Shown: one piece after another, positions 34,366 through 42,799 of the stretch
Position numbering within the stretch: position 1 is the first letter of the stretch
How the letters are laid out: each line of letters begins with the position of its first letter
Assembly (NCBI RefSeq): GCF_014268745.2
Contig: NZ_JABWRB020000003.1
Location: 372,001-436,000, forward strand
Reading direction: 5' to 3'
Source: Pseudomonas zanjanensis
Lineage (GTDB): Bacteria; Pseudomonadota; Gammaproteobacteria; Pseudomonadales; Pseudomonadaceae
DNA: 64,000 nucleotides
The notes under the pieces: generated by a model
What the model saw: the letters and a program-made list of their open reading frames with translations, nothing else
Database searches by the model: none
Told to the model about the DNA's origin: nothing
Program-made: the position numbers and the translations under genes

Positions 34366-35722
34366 ATCAGGTTTCAAGGGCGCTGTGGGTCGTTACTTCA
34401 AAGGTTCCGATTCACTGCATGGCCAACCGCTGCCCGAGGTCAACAAAGCCCTGATCGAGGACGCTCCCCGGGTGGTGCGCCTGACAATCTGGGGCATCAT
34501 CGGCTTCTTTGTGTTCCTGGCGCTGTGGGCCAACTTCGCCGAGATCGACGAAGTGACCAAGGGCGACGGCAAGGCGATCCCCTCGTCCAAGATCCAGAAG
34601 ATCCAGAACCTGGAAGGCGGCATCGTCGCAGAGCTGTTCGTGAAGGAAGGGCAGATCGTCGAGGCCGGCGCGTCGTTGATTCGCCTGGACGACACGCGGT
34701 TTGTCTCCAACGTCGGCGAAACCGAAGCGGATCGCCTGTCGATGCTGTTGCGGGTCGAACGCCTGAGTGCCGAGGTTGATGACCGGCCACTGAACTTCCC
34801 GGCCGATGTGCTCAAGGCGGTGCCGGGCCAGGCCGCCAGCGAAGAGTCGCTGTACATCAGCCGTCGCCAGCAATTGCACGATGAAATCGGTGGCTTGCAG
34901 GAGCAGTTGATCCAGCGCCAGCAGGAACTGCGCGAGTTTGTCTCCAAGCAGGCGCAGTACCGCTCCGGCCTGGCGCTGCAACGCCAGGAAATCAACATGT
35001 CCGAGCCGCTGGTGGCCCAAGGCGCGGTGTCGCCGGTGGAAGTGCTGCGGCTCAAGCGCGCCGAAGTCGAGACCCGTGGGCAACTGGACGCCACGACGCT
35101 GGCGATTCCTCGCGCCGAATCGGCGATCAAGGAAGTGCAGCGCAAGATCGACGAGACCCGCGGCAAGTTCCGCAGCGAAGCCCTGACCCAACTCAACGAA
35201 GCACGCACTGACCTAAACAAGGCCCAAGCCACCGGCAAGGCCTTGGAAGACCGCGTGAGCCGTACCCTGGTGACCTCGCCGGTGCGCGGCATTGTCAATA
35301 AACTGCTGGTGAACACCATCGGCGGCGTGATCCAGCCCGGCAGCGACCTGGTGGAAATCGTGCCGCTGGACGACACCCTCCTGGTGGAAGCGAAAATCCG
35401 TCCCCAGGACATCGCCTTCCTGCACCCCGGCCAGGACGCCACGGTGAAATTCACCGCGTACGACTACACCATCTACGGTGGGATGAAAGCCAAGCTGGAA
35501 CAGATCGGTGCCGACACCATCACCGATGAAGACAAGAAGACCACCTACTACATCATCAAGCTGCGCACCGAACGCAGCCATCTGGGCACGCCTGAAAAGC
35601 CCTTGCTGATCATCCCTGGGATGGTGGCGTCGGTGGACATCATCACCGGCAAGAAAACCGTGCTCAGCTACCTGCTCAAGCCAATCATCAAGGCCCGGTC
35701 CGAGGCGTTGCACGAGCGGTAA
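34355..35722 (+). CDS. lapC: HlyD-family periplasmic adaptor LapC
   Basis: A 455-residue membrane-fusion protein linking LapB to LapE. It has a short cytoplasmic N-terminus, one membrane helix at about 44-62 (LTIWGIIGFFVFLALWANFAEI), a lipoyl half-motif (KIQKIQNLEGGIVAELFVKEGQIVEAG), a long coiled coil at about 130-300, and a second lipoyl/beta-barrel part (VTSPVRGIVNKLLVNTIGGVIQPG). GTG at 34355 overlaps the lapB stop by 11 bp with GGGG about 9 bp upstream, so the genes are translationally coupled. Confidence 0.94.
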   Translation: MLLKSGFKGAVGRYFKGSDSLHGQPLPEVNKALIEDAPRVVRLTIWGIIGFFVFLALWANFAEIDEVTKGDGKAIPSSKIQKIQNLEGGIVAELFVKEGQIVEAGASLIRLDDTRFVSNVGETEADRLSMLLRVERLSAEVDDRPLNFPADVLKAVPGQAASEESLYISRRQQLHDEIGGLQEQLIQRQQELREFVSKQAQYRSGLALQRQEINMSEPLVAQGAVSPVEVLRLKRAEVETRGQLDATTLAIPRAESAIKEVQRKIDETRGKFRSEALTQLNEARTDLNKAQATGKALEDRVSRTLVTSPVRGIVNKLLVNTIGGVIQPGSDLVEIVPLDDTLLVEAKIRPQDIAFLHPGQDATVKFTAYDYTIYGGMKAKLEQIGADTITDEDKKTTYYIIKLRTERSHLGTPEKPLLIIPGMVASVDIITGKKTVLSYLLKPIIKARSEALHER

Positions 35723-35760
35723 TGCCGAGTAGTTGATTATTCTGTGGCTTGGTAGCTTTT

Positions 35761-35967
35761 GTGGCGAGGGAGCTTGCTCCCGCTTGAGTGCGCAGCACTC
35801 ATCGCTTTTTTTGGGGCCGCTGCGCGCCCCAGCGGGAGCAAGCTCCCTCGCCACAGTGTGGGGCTAACCCTTAAACCCCTGTGGGAGCGGGCTTGCTCGC
35901 GAAGGCGGTTTGTCAGTCAATGTATATGTAGCTGACCCGACGCCTTCGCGAGCAAGCCCGCTCCCAC
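35761..35967. repeat. two BIMEs downstream of lapC
   Basis: 35761-35855 is a GTGGCGAGGGAGCTTGC-type inverted pair with inner arms GGGGCCGCTGCGCGCCCC. 35881-35967 is a GTGGGAGCGGGCTTGCTCGCGAAGGC pair. The remainder of the 446-bp gap (35968-36168) is AT-richer and should carry the promoter of the dioxygenase/ABC cluster; I see no clear -35/-10 pair. Confidence 0.85.
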
Positions 35968-36168
35968 ATTTGGTTTTGCAGCTCTAGCCAAAAGCCATAT
36001 AGTTATTCGTTAACGGTATTTAAATTACTGTTCTTATACCTTTAAAGTCATCCCCCTGCGTACCTGCCGACCAATCGGCGCGCCGCACGACACAAACCAA
36101 CACGGTGACCCCGTGAGTTTTTGATCGATTGCGCGCCCATTCAAGCGCGCCGTGCGTGGGAGTGATGT

Positions 36169-37071
36169 ATGCCAGCCGTCTCTTTTTCTCCAGCTTCAAA
36201 TGCCGCGAACATCGCGCCGCAGTCGTTCGACATCCGTCCATTCCCCGATGCCGTAGGCGCCGAGATCGTTGGCCTGGACTTGTCCAGACCCATCAACGAC
36301 CAGGATTTCGCCCGCATCCACCGCGCCCACCTGGACTATCACGTCGTGGTGTTCCGCGATCAACGCATCACACCCGAACAGCACATCGCTTTCAGCCGTC
36401 GTTTTGGCGTGCTGCAGATCCATGTGCTCAAGCAGTTCCTGCTGGCCGGGCATCCCGAGATTCTCATCGTTTCCAACATCATCGAAAACGGCCAGTCCAT
36501 CGGCCTGGGGGACGCCGGCAAGTTCTGGCATTCAGACCTTTCCTATAAAGAACTGCCCAGCCTCGGCTCGATGCTTCATGCCCAGGAGCTGCCGAGCGAA
36601 GGCGGCGATACGCTGTTCGCTGACATGCACAAGGCCTGGGACGGGTTGCCGGAAGCGCTGCGCAAAGCGGTGGAGGGCCGTTCGGCGGCGCACTCCTACA
36701 CGGCGCGCTACAGCGAGACCAAATTCGAAGGCAACTGGCGCCCGACGCTCACGCCTGAGCAACTGGCCCAGGTCGCCGAAGTCGTGCATCCCATCGTCCG
36801 CACCCACCCGGAAACCGGGCGCAAGGCGTTGTTCGTCAGCGAAGGCTTCACCACCCGCATCGTCGGCCTGCCGGAAGATGAAAGCAAAGCCATCCTGACG
36901 GAGCTGTATGCCCACAGCGTGCTGCCGCAGAACATCTATCGCCATCAATGGCAGCCCCACGACTTGGTGTTCTGGGACAACCGCTCGCTGATTCACCTGG
37001 CCGCCGGCTGCCCGAGTCATCTGCGCCGCAAGCTGTACCGCACCACCATCCAGGGCGACGCCCCTTTCTGA
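36169..37071 (+). CDS. TauD/TfdA-family Fe(II)/2-oxoglutarate dioxygenase
   Basis: A 300-residue soluble oxygenase that hydroxylates a small substrate using 2-oxoglutarate and O2. Iron ligands are H121 and D123 (WHSDLS) and H276 (SLIHLAAG). R291 binds 2-oxoglutarate, 15 residues after the distal His as in TauD. Family members release sulfite from taurine, or act on alkylsulfates, 2,4-D or carnitine-like compounds. The following sulfonate/nitrate-type ABC importer genes suggest an organosulfur or similar substrate; this is inference. GGGAG lies upstream of the ATG. Confidence 0.9.
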   Translation: MPAVSFSPASNAANIAPQSFDIRPFPDAVGAEIVGLDLSRPINDQDFARIHRAHLDYHVVVFRDQRITPEQHIAFSRRFGVLQIHVLKQFLLAGHPEILIVSNIIENGQSIGLGDAGKFWHSDLSYKELPSLGSMLHAQELPSEGGDTLFADMHKAWDGLPEALRKAVEGRSAAHSYTARYSETKFEGNWRPTLTPEQLAQVAEVVHPIVRTHPETGRKALFVSEGFTTRIVGLPEDESKAILTELYAHSVLPQNIYRHQWQPHDLVFWDNRSLIHLAAGCPSHLRRKLYRTTIQGDAPF

Positions 37072-37108
37072 TCGGCTGCGCCTCGCGCAAAAAGCCCGGA
37101 GAATCACC

Positions 37109-38134
37109 ATGTCCACACGCATTGCTTTTGCCCCGCTGGCCGCCGCCATCGGCCTGGGGTTCAGTTTGCTGGCCGGCAGCCTCGTCGCGCCCGCCAGCGC
37201 CCACGCCGAGGGCGAGATTCGCATCGCCGAACAGTTCGGCATCGTTTACCTGTTGCTGAACGTGGTCCGCGACCAGCAATTGATCGAGAAGCATGGCAAG
37301 GAGGAGGGCATCGACATCAAGGTCGACTGGACCCAGCTATCAGGCGGCGCGGCAGTCAACGATGCGTTGCTGTCGGGTTCCATCGACATTGCCGGGGCTG
37401 GCGTCGGGCCGCTGCTGACGGTCTGGGACCGCACCCGTGGCAAGCAGAACGTCAAGGCCGTGGCCTCCCTGGGCAACTTTCCCTATTACCTGTTGAGCAA
37501 CAACCCGAACGTCAAGACCATCGCCGACTTCACTGAGAAGGACCGCATCGCGGTCCCAGCGGTGGGAGTGTCGGTGCAATCGCGGTTCCTGCAATTCGCT
37601 GCCGCCAAGCAGTGGGGCGACAAGGACTTCAATCGCCTCGACAAGTACACCCTGGCCGTCCCGCACCCGGACGCCACGGCCGCGTTGATTGCTGGCGGCA
37701 CCGAGTTGACCGGGCACTTTTCCAATCCACCGTTCCAGGACCAGGCCCTGCAAAATCCCAACGTCCACGTCGTACTCAATTCCTATGACGTGCTCGGGCC
37801 GAATTCACCCACGGTGCTGTTCGCCACCGAGAAATTCCGCGACCAAAACCCGAAGACCTACAAGGCCTTCGTCGAGGCCCTGACCGAAGCGGCCGAGTTC
37901 GCCCAAAAGGACAAAGGCGCGGCGGCGGACACCTACCTGCGTGTGACCAAGGCCAAGATCGACCGGGCGACCTTGCTGAAGATCATCGACAACCCGCAGA
38001 TCGAATTCACCGTCACCCCGAAAAACACCTACCCGCTGGCCGAATTTCTCTACCGCGTCGGCGCCATCAAGCACAAACCGGCGTCGTGGGAAGATTATTT
38101 CTTCCAGGACGCCAAGCCGTTGCAGGGGAGCTGA
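37109..38134 (+). CDS. ABC importer periplasmic substrate-binding protein (NMT1/TauA-like)
   Basis: 341 residues with a Sec signal peptide ending about residue 33 (APASAHA-EG). The mature part has the two-lobe fold of sulfonate/nitrate/taurine binding proteins: IRIAEQFGIVYLLLNVV, WTQLSGGAAVNDALLSGSIDIAGAGVGP and AVPHPDATAALIAGGTELTGHFSNPPF. It lies 37 bp after the dioxygenase gene and immediately before its ATPase, so it should deliver the dioxygenase's substrate. The ligand is unknown. Confidence 0.9.
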   Translation: MSTRIAFAPLAAAIGLGFSLLAGSLVAPASAHAEGEIRIAEQFGIVYLLLNVVRDQQLIEKHGKEEGIDIKVDWTQLSGGAAVNDALLSGSIDIAGAGVGPLLTVWDRTRGKQNVKAVASLGNFPYYLLSNNPNVKTIADFTEKDRIAVPAVGVSVQSRFLQFAAAKQWGDKDFNRLDKYTLAVPHPDATAALIAGGTELTGHFSNPPFQDQALQNPNVHVVLNSYDVLGPNSPTVLFATEKFRDQNPKTYKAFVEALTEAAEFAQKDKGAAADTYLRVTKAKIDRATLLKIIDNPQIEFTVTPKNTYPLAEFLYRVGAIKHKPASWEDYFFQDAKPLQGS

Positions 38135-38139
38135 TCGTC

Positions 38140-39000
38140 ATGAACGCGCCATTGCAAGGCCACGCGGCCAGCAACCTCAGCCGTACCGATACCGCGTTGT
38201 TATCGGTGGACAACGTCAGCCTGGAATACCGCACCCCGCAGCGTGTGGTGCGGGCCACCCATCAAGTGAGTTTCGAGGTCGATCCGGCGGACCGCTTTGT
38301 ATTGCTTGGCCCGTCCGGGTGCGGCAAGTCCACGCTGCTCAAGGCCATTGGTGGTTTCATCGCACCGTGCGAAGGCGAAATTCGCCTGCAAGGCCAAACC
38401 GTCAACGCGCCGGGCCCGGATCGCATCGTGGTGTTCCAGGAATTCGACCAATTGCCGCCGTGGAAAACCGTCAAGCAGAACGTGATGTTCGCGCTGCTGG
38501 CGTCGGGCACGCTCAAGCGTCGCGAAGCCGAGGAGCGGGCGCTGCATTACCTCGACAAGGTCGGCCTGGCGGCGTTTGCCGATGCCTACCCTCACACCTT
38601 GTCCGGCGGCATGAAGGCCCGCGTTGCGATTGCCCGGGCGCTGGCGATGCAACCAAAAATCCTCCTGATGGACGAGCCCTTTGCCGCCCTCGATGCCCTG
38701 ACCCGACGCAAGATGCAGGAGGAATTGCTGCTGCTCTGGGAGGAGGTGCGTTTCACCCTGTTGTTCGTCACCCACTCCATTGAAGAGGCATTGGTGGTGG
38801 GCAATCGTATTTTGCTGTTGTCGCCGCACCCGGGACGGGTGAGGGCGGAAATCCACAGCCATCAATACGACCTGCACAGCCTCGGCGGCGTGGGTTTCCA
38901 GCACACGGCGCGGCGGATTCATTCGTTGCTGTTCGAGCAAGGCCAGTCGCCGGACGCCGAGCGTGAGCTGGATTTCACCGACATCCGTATCGCCTACTGA
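38140..39000 (+). CDS. ABC importer ATPase (SsuB/TauB-like)
   Basis: A 286-residue cytoplasmic ATPase. Walker A is LGPSGCGKSTLL, the Q-loop is in VVFQEFDQLPPWKTV, the signature is LSGGMKARVAIARAL, Walker B is ILLMDEPFAALD and the switch His is in FVTHSIEEAL. The PPWKTV motif after the Q-loop is typical of nitrate/sulfonate/taurine importers. The ATG at 38140 was chosen over an upstream in-frame codon because that would overlap the binding-protein gene by 49 bp. Confidence 0.93.
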   Translation: MNAPLQGHAASNLSRTDTALLSVDNVSLEYRTPQRVVRATHQVSFEVDPADRFVLLGPSGCGKSTLLKAIGGFIAPCEGEIRLQGQTVNAPGPDRIVVFQEFDQLPPWKTVKQNVMFALLASGTLKRREAEERALHYLDKVGLAAFADAYPHTLSGGMKARVAIARALAMQPKILLMDEPFAALDALTRRKMQEELLLLWEEVRFTLLFVTHSIEEALVVGNRILLLSPHPGRVRAEIHSHQYDLHSLGGVGFQHTARRIHSLLFEQGQSPDAERELDFTDIRIAY

Positions 39001-39002
39001 CC

Positions 39003-39110
39003 CTGTAGGAGCTGTCGAGTGCAACGAGGCTGCGATCTTTTGATCTTTCGTCCGAGACTCAAGCGTCAGGGGAAAGATCGCAGCCTCGCTTCGCTCGGCA
39101 GCTCCTACGG
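39003..39110. repeat. BIME of the CTGTAGGAGCTG family inside the ABC operon
   Basis: CTGTAGGAGCTGTCGAG ... CTCGGCAGCTCCTACGG forms the outer arms, with inner arms GAGGCTGCGATCTTT / AAAGATCGCAGCCTC. It separates the ATPase and permease genes of one transcriptional unit. It is a different REP family from the GTGGCGAGGGAG elements. Confidence 0.88.
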
Positions 39111-39141
39111 GGCGGTGCCAGGATTTGAAAAGAGAGTGTTT

Positions 39142-40008
39142 ATGAGCCAGTTATCGCCTGCGCGCGAAGAATACGAAGTCGACCTGCAGCCGCTGACCCA
39201 CGTGCCATTGGAGCGCGAGTTGCCCTTGGGCCAGCGCCTCTGGCAACAGGGTTGGTTGCGCAAAAGCCTGATCCTGTTACTGCTGGCGCTGGTGTGGGAG
39301 GGCGTGGCCCGATACCAGAACAATGACCTGCTGCTGCCGAGTTTCCTGCAAACCACCAGCGCTTTGTACGACGGAATGCTCAGTGGCGAGCTGCTGGGCA
39401 AGGTGTGGATTTCCCTGGTGGTGCTGCTCAAGGGTTATTTGCTGGGCATCGTCCTGGCGTTTGGCTTGACCACCTTGGCGGTGTCGACGCAGCTAGGCCG
39501 CGACCTGCTCAGCACCCTGACGTCGATGTTCAACCCGCTGCCGGCCATCGCCCTGTTGCCTTTGGCGCTGCTGTGGTTCGGCCTGGGGCAGAACAGCCTT
39601 ATTTTCGTGCTGGTGCATTCGGTGCTGTGGGCGTTGGCGTTGAATATGTATGCGGGGTTTCTTGGCGTGTCGGAAACGCTGCGCATGGCCGGGCGCAACT
39701 ACGGGCTCAAAGGCCTGCGCTTTGTCTTGTTCATCCTGATCCCGGCGGCGCTGCCGTCGATCCTCGCCGGGCTGAAGATCGGCTGGGCTTTTGCCTGGCG
39801 CACCCTCATCGCTGCCGAGCTGGTATTTGGCGCCACCAGCGGCAAGGGCGGCTTGGGCTGGTACATCTTCCAGAACCGCAACGAGTTGTACACCGACAAG
39901 GTGTTTGCCGGGTTGGCGGTGGTGATCCTCATCGGGTTGCTGGTGGAGAACCTGGTGTTCGACAGTTTGGAGCGGGTGACGGTGAAGCGTTGGGGGATGC
40001 AGCGGTGA
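39142..40008 (+). CDS. ABC importer permease (SsuC/TauC-like)
   Basis: A 288-residue inner-membrane permease with about six helices (LILLLLALVWEGVA, VVLLKGYLLGIVLAFGLTTLAV, PLPAIALLPLALLWFGLG, LIFVLVHSVLWALALNMYAGFL, GLAVVILIGLLVENLVF). It has the binding-protein-dependent transport signature around AGLKIGWAFAWRTLIAAELVFG. The ATG at 39142 follows a weak AAGAGAG. The longer frame from 39019 would translate the BIME and is rejected. It completes the dioxygenase/binding protein/ATPase/permease cluster. Confidence 0.92.
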   Translation: MSQLSPAREEYEVDLQPLTHVPLERELPLGQRLWQQGWLRKSLILLLLALVWEGVARYQNNDLLLPSFLQTTSALYDGMLSGELLGKVWISLVVLLKGYLLGIVLAFGLTTLAVSTQLGRDLLSTLTSMFNPLPAIALLPLALLWFGLGQNSLIFVLVHSVLWALALNMYAGFLGVSETLRMAGRNYGLKGLRFVLFILIPAALPSILAGLKIGWAFAWRTLIAAELVFGATSGKGGLGWYIFQNRNELYTDKVFAGLAVVILIGLLVENLVFDSLERVTVKRWGMQR

Positions 40009-40015
40009 AAAGGGG

Positions 40016-40840
40016 TTAGTCACCTAAATGACGCTTGATTTCAGCCAACCTTTGGTTACGGATCTCTTTGGCTTGCTTGATTGCAACGAATTCACGCTCA
40101 TCACTGAGTTGCTTCCTGGCGTCTTTGCTTGCCTGCTGGAGACGTTGTTGGGATCGGTAGGTAGGTTGCTGTCGCACTAGGGTGCGGGGAGGGGAAGGTT
40201 GGATGCGTGAGATTGTCGAAGTACGTGTAGTAGCGGTATGAGCGTGGAGTGGCATAAGCTGCTGCGGCACTGTCTGCGTCGTCCCTATTTTTTGGGTGAC
40301 GAACATACTGACCGCTTTTCTTGCTCGACTTGTGCCACCGGAAATAGTTGAGATAACGCTACCGATATTGCTAGCCGCCCGACTAGCTGATGTTGTCGCA
40401 ACGCTGGTGGTCCGATTTATGGCAGTTCGCAGCCCGCCAATAAATTTCTGCATAACGACCGAAGGCCAGCCAAAATGGTGTCCCGTCGGATCCGAATTCA
40501 TCACCGGCTCCCCACCGCAATACATATACGAATTCAACCCACCCTTACCAAACGGACTCATATTGTCCGGGCTATGAAAGCGCATCAGGCGTGGGTTGTA
40601 GACGCGGTAGCCATTACCCAGGAAATACCATCCGGGCATCGTTTCACGCCGTTCGCCATTGAACCCCAATTGGGATATCACCTCATGCTGCGCCGACTGG
40701 TGACCGTACGGCGAGTATGCGATGCGATTGGTATTGCCCGCATCGACTTCAACGAGTACCGAGTTTTTGAGATCCACCGCCAGCAACACGGTACGTTGTT
40801 GGCTAGGGTTTGCTGGATCGTTCGTTATGGTCTGAGTCAT
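40016..40840 (-). CDS. orphan RHS-core protein
   Basis: 274 residues from ATG 40838-40840 (MTQTITNDP). The first half carries the RHS/YD-repeat-associated core: RIAYSPYGHQSAQ, LGFNGERRE, YFLGNGYRVYNPRLMRFHSPDNMSPFG and GLNSYMYCGGEPVMNSDPTG. The C-terminal 150 residues are a variable, Ser/Thr- and Arg/Lys-rich tail without a recognisable toxin fold. It lacks the long upstream RHS barrel, VgrG or immunity gene, so it is a stand-alone tip cassette or a remnant. Its stop is 7 bp from the convergent permease stop. Confidence 0.75.
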   Translation of the reverse strand: MTQTITNDPANPSQQRTVLLAVDLKNSVLVEVDAGNTNRIAYSPYGHQSAQHEVISQLGFNGERRETMPGWYFLGNGYRVYNPRLMRFHSPDNMSPFGKGGLNSYMYCGGEPVMNSDPTGHHFGWPSVVMQKFIGGLRTAINRTTSVATTSASRAASNIGSVISTISGGTSRARKAVSMFVTQKIGTTQTVPQQLMPLHAHTATTRTSTISRIQPSPPRTLVRQQPTYRSQQRLQQASKDARKQLSDEREFVAIKQAKEIRNQRLAEIKRHLGD

Positions 40841-40983
40841 ACGAAACACCGGCAAGCATGAGATTGGGAGCTGTGGGCCATAGTTCTACTCCCTTGGCGT
40901 CGGTTGGAGAACTATCAGAACTGTTAGTTTTTCTCACTCCGTACAGCCTGCTTGCAGGTACCCGGACGCCAACATGGACCCGT

Positions 40984-41151
40984 GGCCAGAGATTGCTCCC
41001 GCTCGACTGTTCCCTGTAGGAGCTGCCGAAGGCTGCGATCTTTTGATCTTTCGCTTGGGACTCAAGTGCCTGGGGGAAGATCGCAGCCTCGTTTCACTCG
41101 ACAGCTCCTACACAGCTCCTACACGCAGGCCGGCGGGAGCAATCTCTGGCC
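40984..41151. repeat. nested BIME: one palindrome family inside another
   Basis: A perfect 19-bp inverted repeat (GGCCAGAGATTGCTCCCGC at 40984-41002, its complement at 41133-41151) encloses a complete CTGTAGGAGCTG-family BIME at about 41013-41114. The right inner arm (AGCTCCTACAC) is duplicated at 41114-41124. Confidence 0.85.
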
Positions 41152-41175
41152 GCGGGGTTTGGGTTGCCTGGGCTG

Positions 41176-41276
41176 ACGCCTTCGCGAGCAGGCTCGCTCC
41201 CACAGTTGATCGGGTGTTGGCCTCGATATTGGGTTCGACACAAAACCCCTGTGGGAGCGAGCCTGCTCGCGATGGC
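41176..41276. repeat. REP pair
   Basis: GCCTTCGCGAGCAGGCTCGCTCCCAC (left) opposite GTGGGAGCGAGCCTGCTCGCGATGGC (right), with a roughly 46-bp linker. It lies just past the stop of the minus-strand DUF6124-like gene. Confidence 0.85.
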
Positions 41277-41300
41277 AATCTTCAATCCACCGCAGACCTG

Positions 41301-41645
41301 TCAGCCCGCCGCTTGCACCTCCAGTCGATCCATCGCCCGCTCCACCAACAGATGCACCCCATCGGCCATCCGACTGATCGCCAGGATCACGCTGCGGCGC
41401 GAACCGTCGACATCGTCGGCCAGGTCGGCGGCGATGGCGCTGATGGACAGCAGGTCTTCGGAAGCATTGGCCAGCAGGGTTTCGGTGTCGATATCAGGGG
41501 CAACCATGAAGAGTTGGGATGCTTGGGTTTTGCCCGAGGCTTCAGCGGTGGGTTTGGGGTTGAGGTAGTAATCGAGGGCGCGTTGGGCTGCTTCGTCGAG
41601 TGTGCTGGAGCTGGGTGAAGTGGGCTTCGTTTCTGCTGTTGTCAT
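41301..41645 (-). CDS. small DUF6124-like (DUF3077-type) Pseudomonas protein
   Basis: 114 residues beginning MTTAETKPTSPSSS. A disordered, Thr/Ser-rich N-terminus leads to a helical core (DEAAQRALDYYLNP, LFMVAPDIDTETLLANASEDLLSISAIAADLADDVDGSRR, LAISRMADGVHLLVERAMDRLE). The start is supported by GGAG 7 bp upstream. Such proteins occur in many copies in Pseudomonas, with no proven function. The family name is from memory of the pattern. Confidence 0.8.
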   Translation of the reverse strand: MTTAETKPTSPSSSTLDEAAQRALDYYLNPKPTAEASGKTQASQLFMVAPDIDTETLLANASEDLLSISAIAADLADDVDGSRRSVILAISRMADGVHLLVERAMDRLEVQAAG

Positions 41646-41887
41646 TGGGGAACTCCTAAACGACCAGTAAGGAGCCTTTGCTACGCAGCGAATCCTACTG
41701 AGATCGCTGAATGGCATGGGCTGTTTCGCCCTAAACAGATATTTCGGACTTGCACGTCCGTGTCACCGTTTTTTCAGTGACAAACCCAGACTAGCGGTGA
41801 GCCTAAAGGCGGACAAGTTCACCAACATCGCCGCAACTTGAAGGAAATCTCCTAGGACTCAGCTGTAGGTAAGCGGTACACAGAACC

Positions 41888-42212
41888 TGTGGCGAGGGAG
41901 CTTGCTCCCGCTCGGCTGCGCAGCAGTCGTAAAACCGGGCAATGCGGTGTGCCTGAAGGAATGCTGAGGCCTGCTTCGCAGGCCAGCGGGAGCAAGCTCC
42001 CTCGCCACGGTTATGGGTTGTCTGGGCTGACGCCATCGCGAGCAGGCTCGCTCCCACAGTGGGACGGGGGTGGTCTCGATATTGAGTTCGACACAAAATC
42101 CCTGTGGGCCCGAGCTTGCTCGCGATGACAATCTTCAAGTCACCGCTAACCTGACACTTAAATCCCTGTGGCGAGAGAGCTTGCTCCCGCTGGCCTGCGA
42201 AGCAGGTCTCGT
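41888..42212. repeat. BIME cluster
   Basis: Three elements: 41888-42010 (GTGGCGAGGGAGCTTGC pair with inner GCCTGCTTCGCAGGC), 42031-42128 (GCCATCGCGAGCAGGCTCGC pair) and a single half element at about 42168-42212. The preceding stretch 41646-41887 and the 42213-42310 leader of the next gene show nothing else I can name. Confidence 0.82.
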
Positions 42213-42310
42213 TGGCGAGATTTAATTATCGCTGCCAGCCCATCAGCCCAGTAAAGCCCCTCCCATTTCCTTTAGACTGGCCGCCCTCAAGCAAGCCTTC
42301 AGGACATGGA

Positions 42311-42799
42311 ATGCCAACCTCTCACAGCCCTCTTCGCAAAGCCCTGGTCGTTTGGTTATACGCGGCGGCCCTGATGCACCTGCTCGCCGGCGTCATGCTG
42401 ACGTGGGCGGGTCACTCCGGCTTGCTCGATCACTATCTGAACACCATCGAACAAGCGTTCTGGGGTACCAATGCCGTGCCCGCTACGGCACACGCGCAGC
42501 AAGTCTGGTGGCTGGCCTTGTTCGGCGCCACATTGCAGAGCTATGGGCTGTACATGCTCGCCCTTGTCCACATCGGTCATCGATTGAAGCGCGCCATGCC
42601 CTGGGGTTGGCTGATCGCCGGCATCCTGCTGTGGGCACCCCAGGACATGTGGATTTCCGCCCAGGCCCAGGTCTGGTCGCACCTGTGGTTCGACAGCGTC
42701 GCCTTGCTCGTTTTATTGCCGCCGCTGTTCTGGCTCTATCGCCACGACCGCCGCACCTCCCTGACTGACAACGCGTCGAGTGATTCAAACCATGCCTGA
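42311..42799 (+). CDS. small four-helix membrane protein
   Basis: 162 residues. Four membrane segments are visible: VVWLYAAALMHLLAGVML, VWWLALFGATLQSYGLYML, WGWLIAGILLWAPQDMWI and FDSVALLVLLPPLFWLY. A conserved-looking NTIEQAFWG stretch lies in the first loop. ATG 42311 (MPTSHSPL) begins just after AGGACATGG; a longer frame reaches back into the BIME leader. The last codons overlap the next gene's start by 8 bp, so the two are coupled. I do not recognise the family. Confidence 0.75.
   Translation: MPTSHSPLRKALVVWLYAAALMHLLAGVMLTWAGHSGLLDHYLNTIEQAFWGTNAVPATAHAQQVWWLALFGATLQSYGLYMLALVHIGHRLKRAMPWGWLIAGILLWAPQDMWISAQAQVWSHLWFDSVALLVLLPPLFWLYRHDRRTSLTDNASSDSNHA

Noticed and set aside
39019..39141. 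N-terminal extension of the ABC permease.
   Set aside because: It would translate the BIME between the genes; the ATG at 39142 begins the recognisable protein.
36169..40008. Assignment of the cluster as the tau (taurine) operon.
   Set aside because: Gene order differs from classical tauABCD and substrate specificity cannot be read from sequence, so only family-level names are given.
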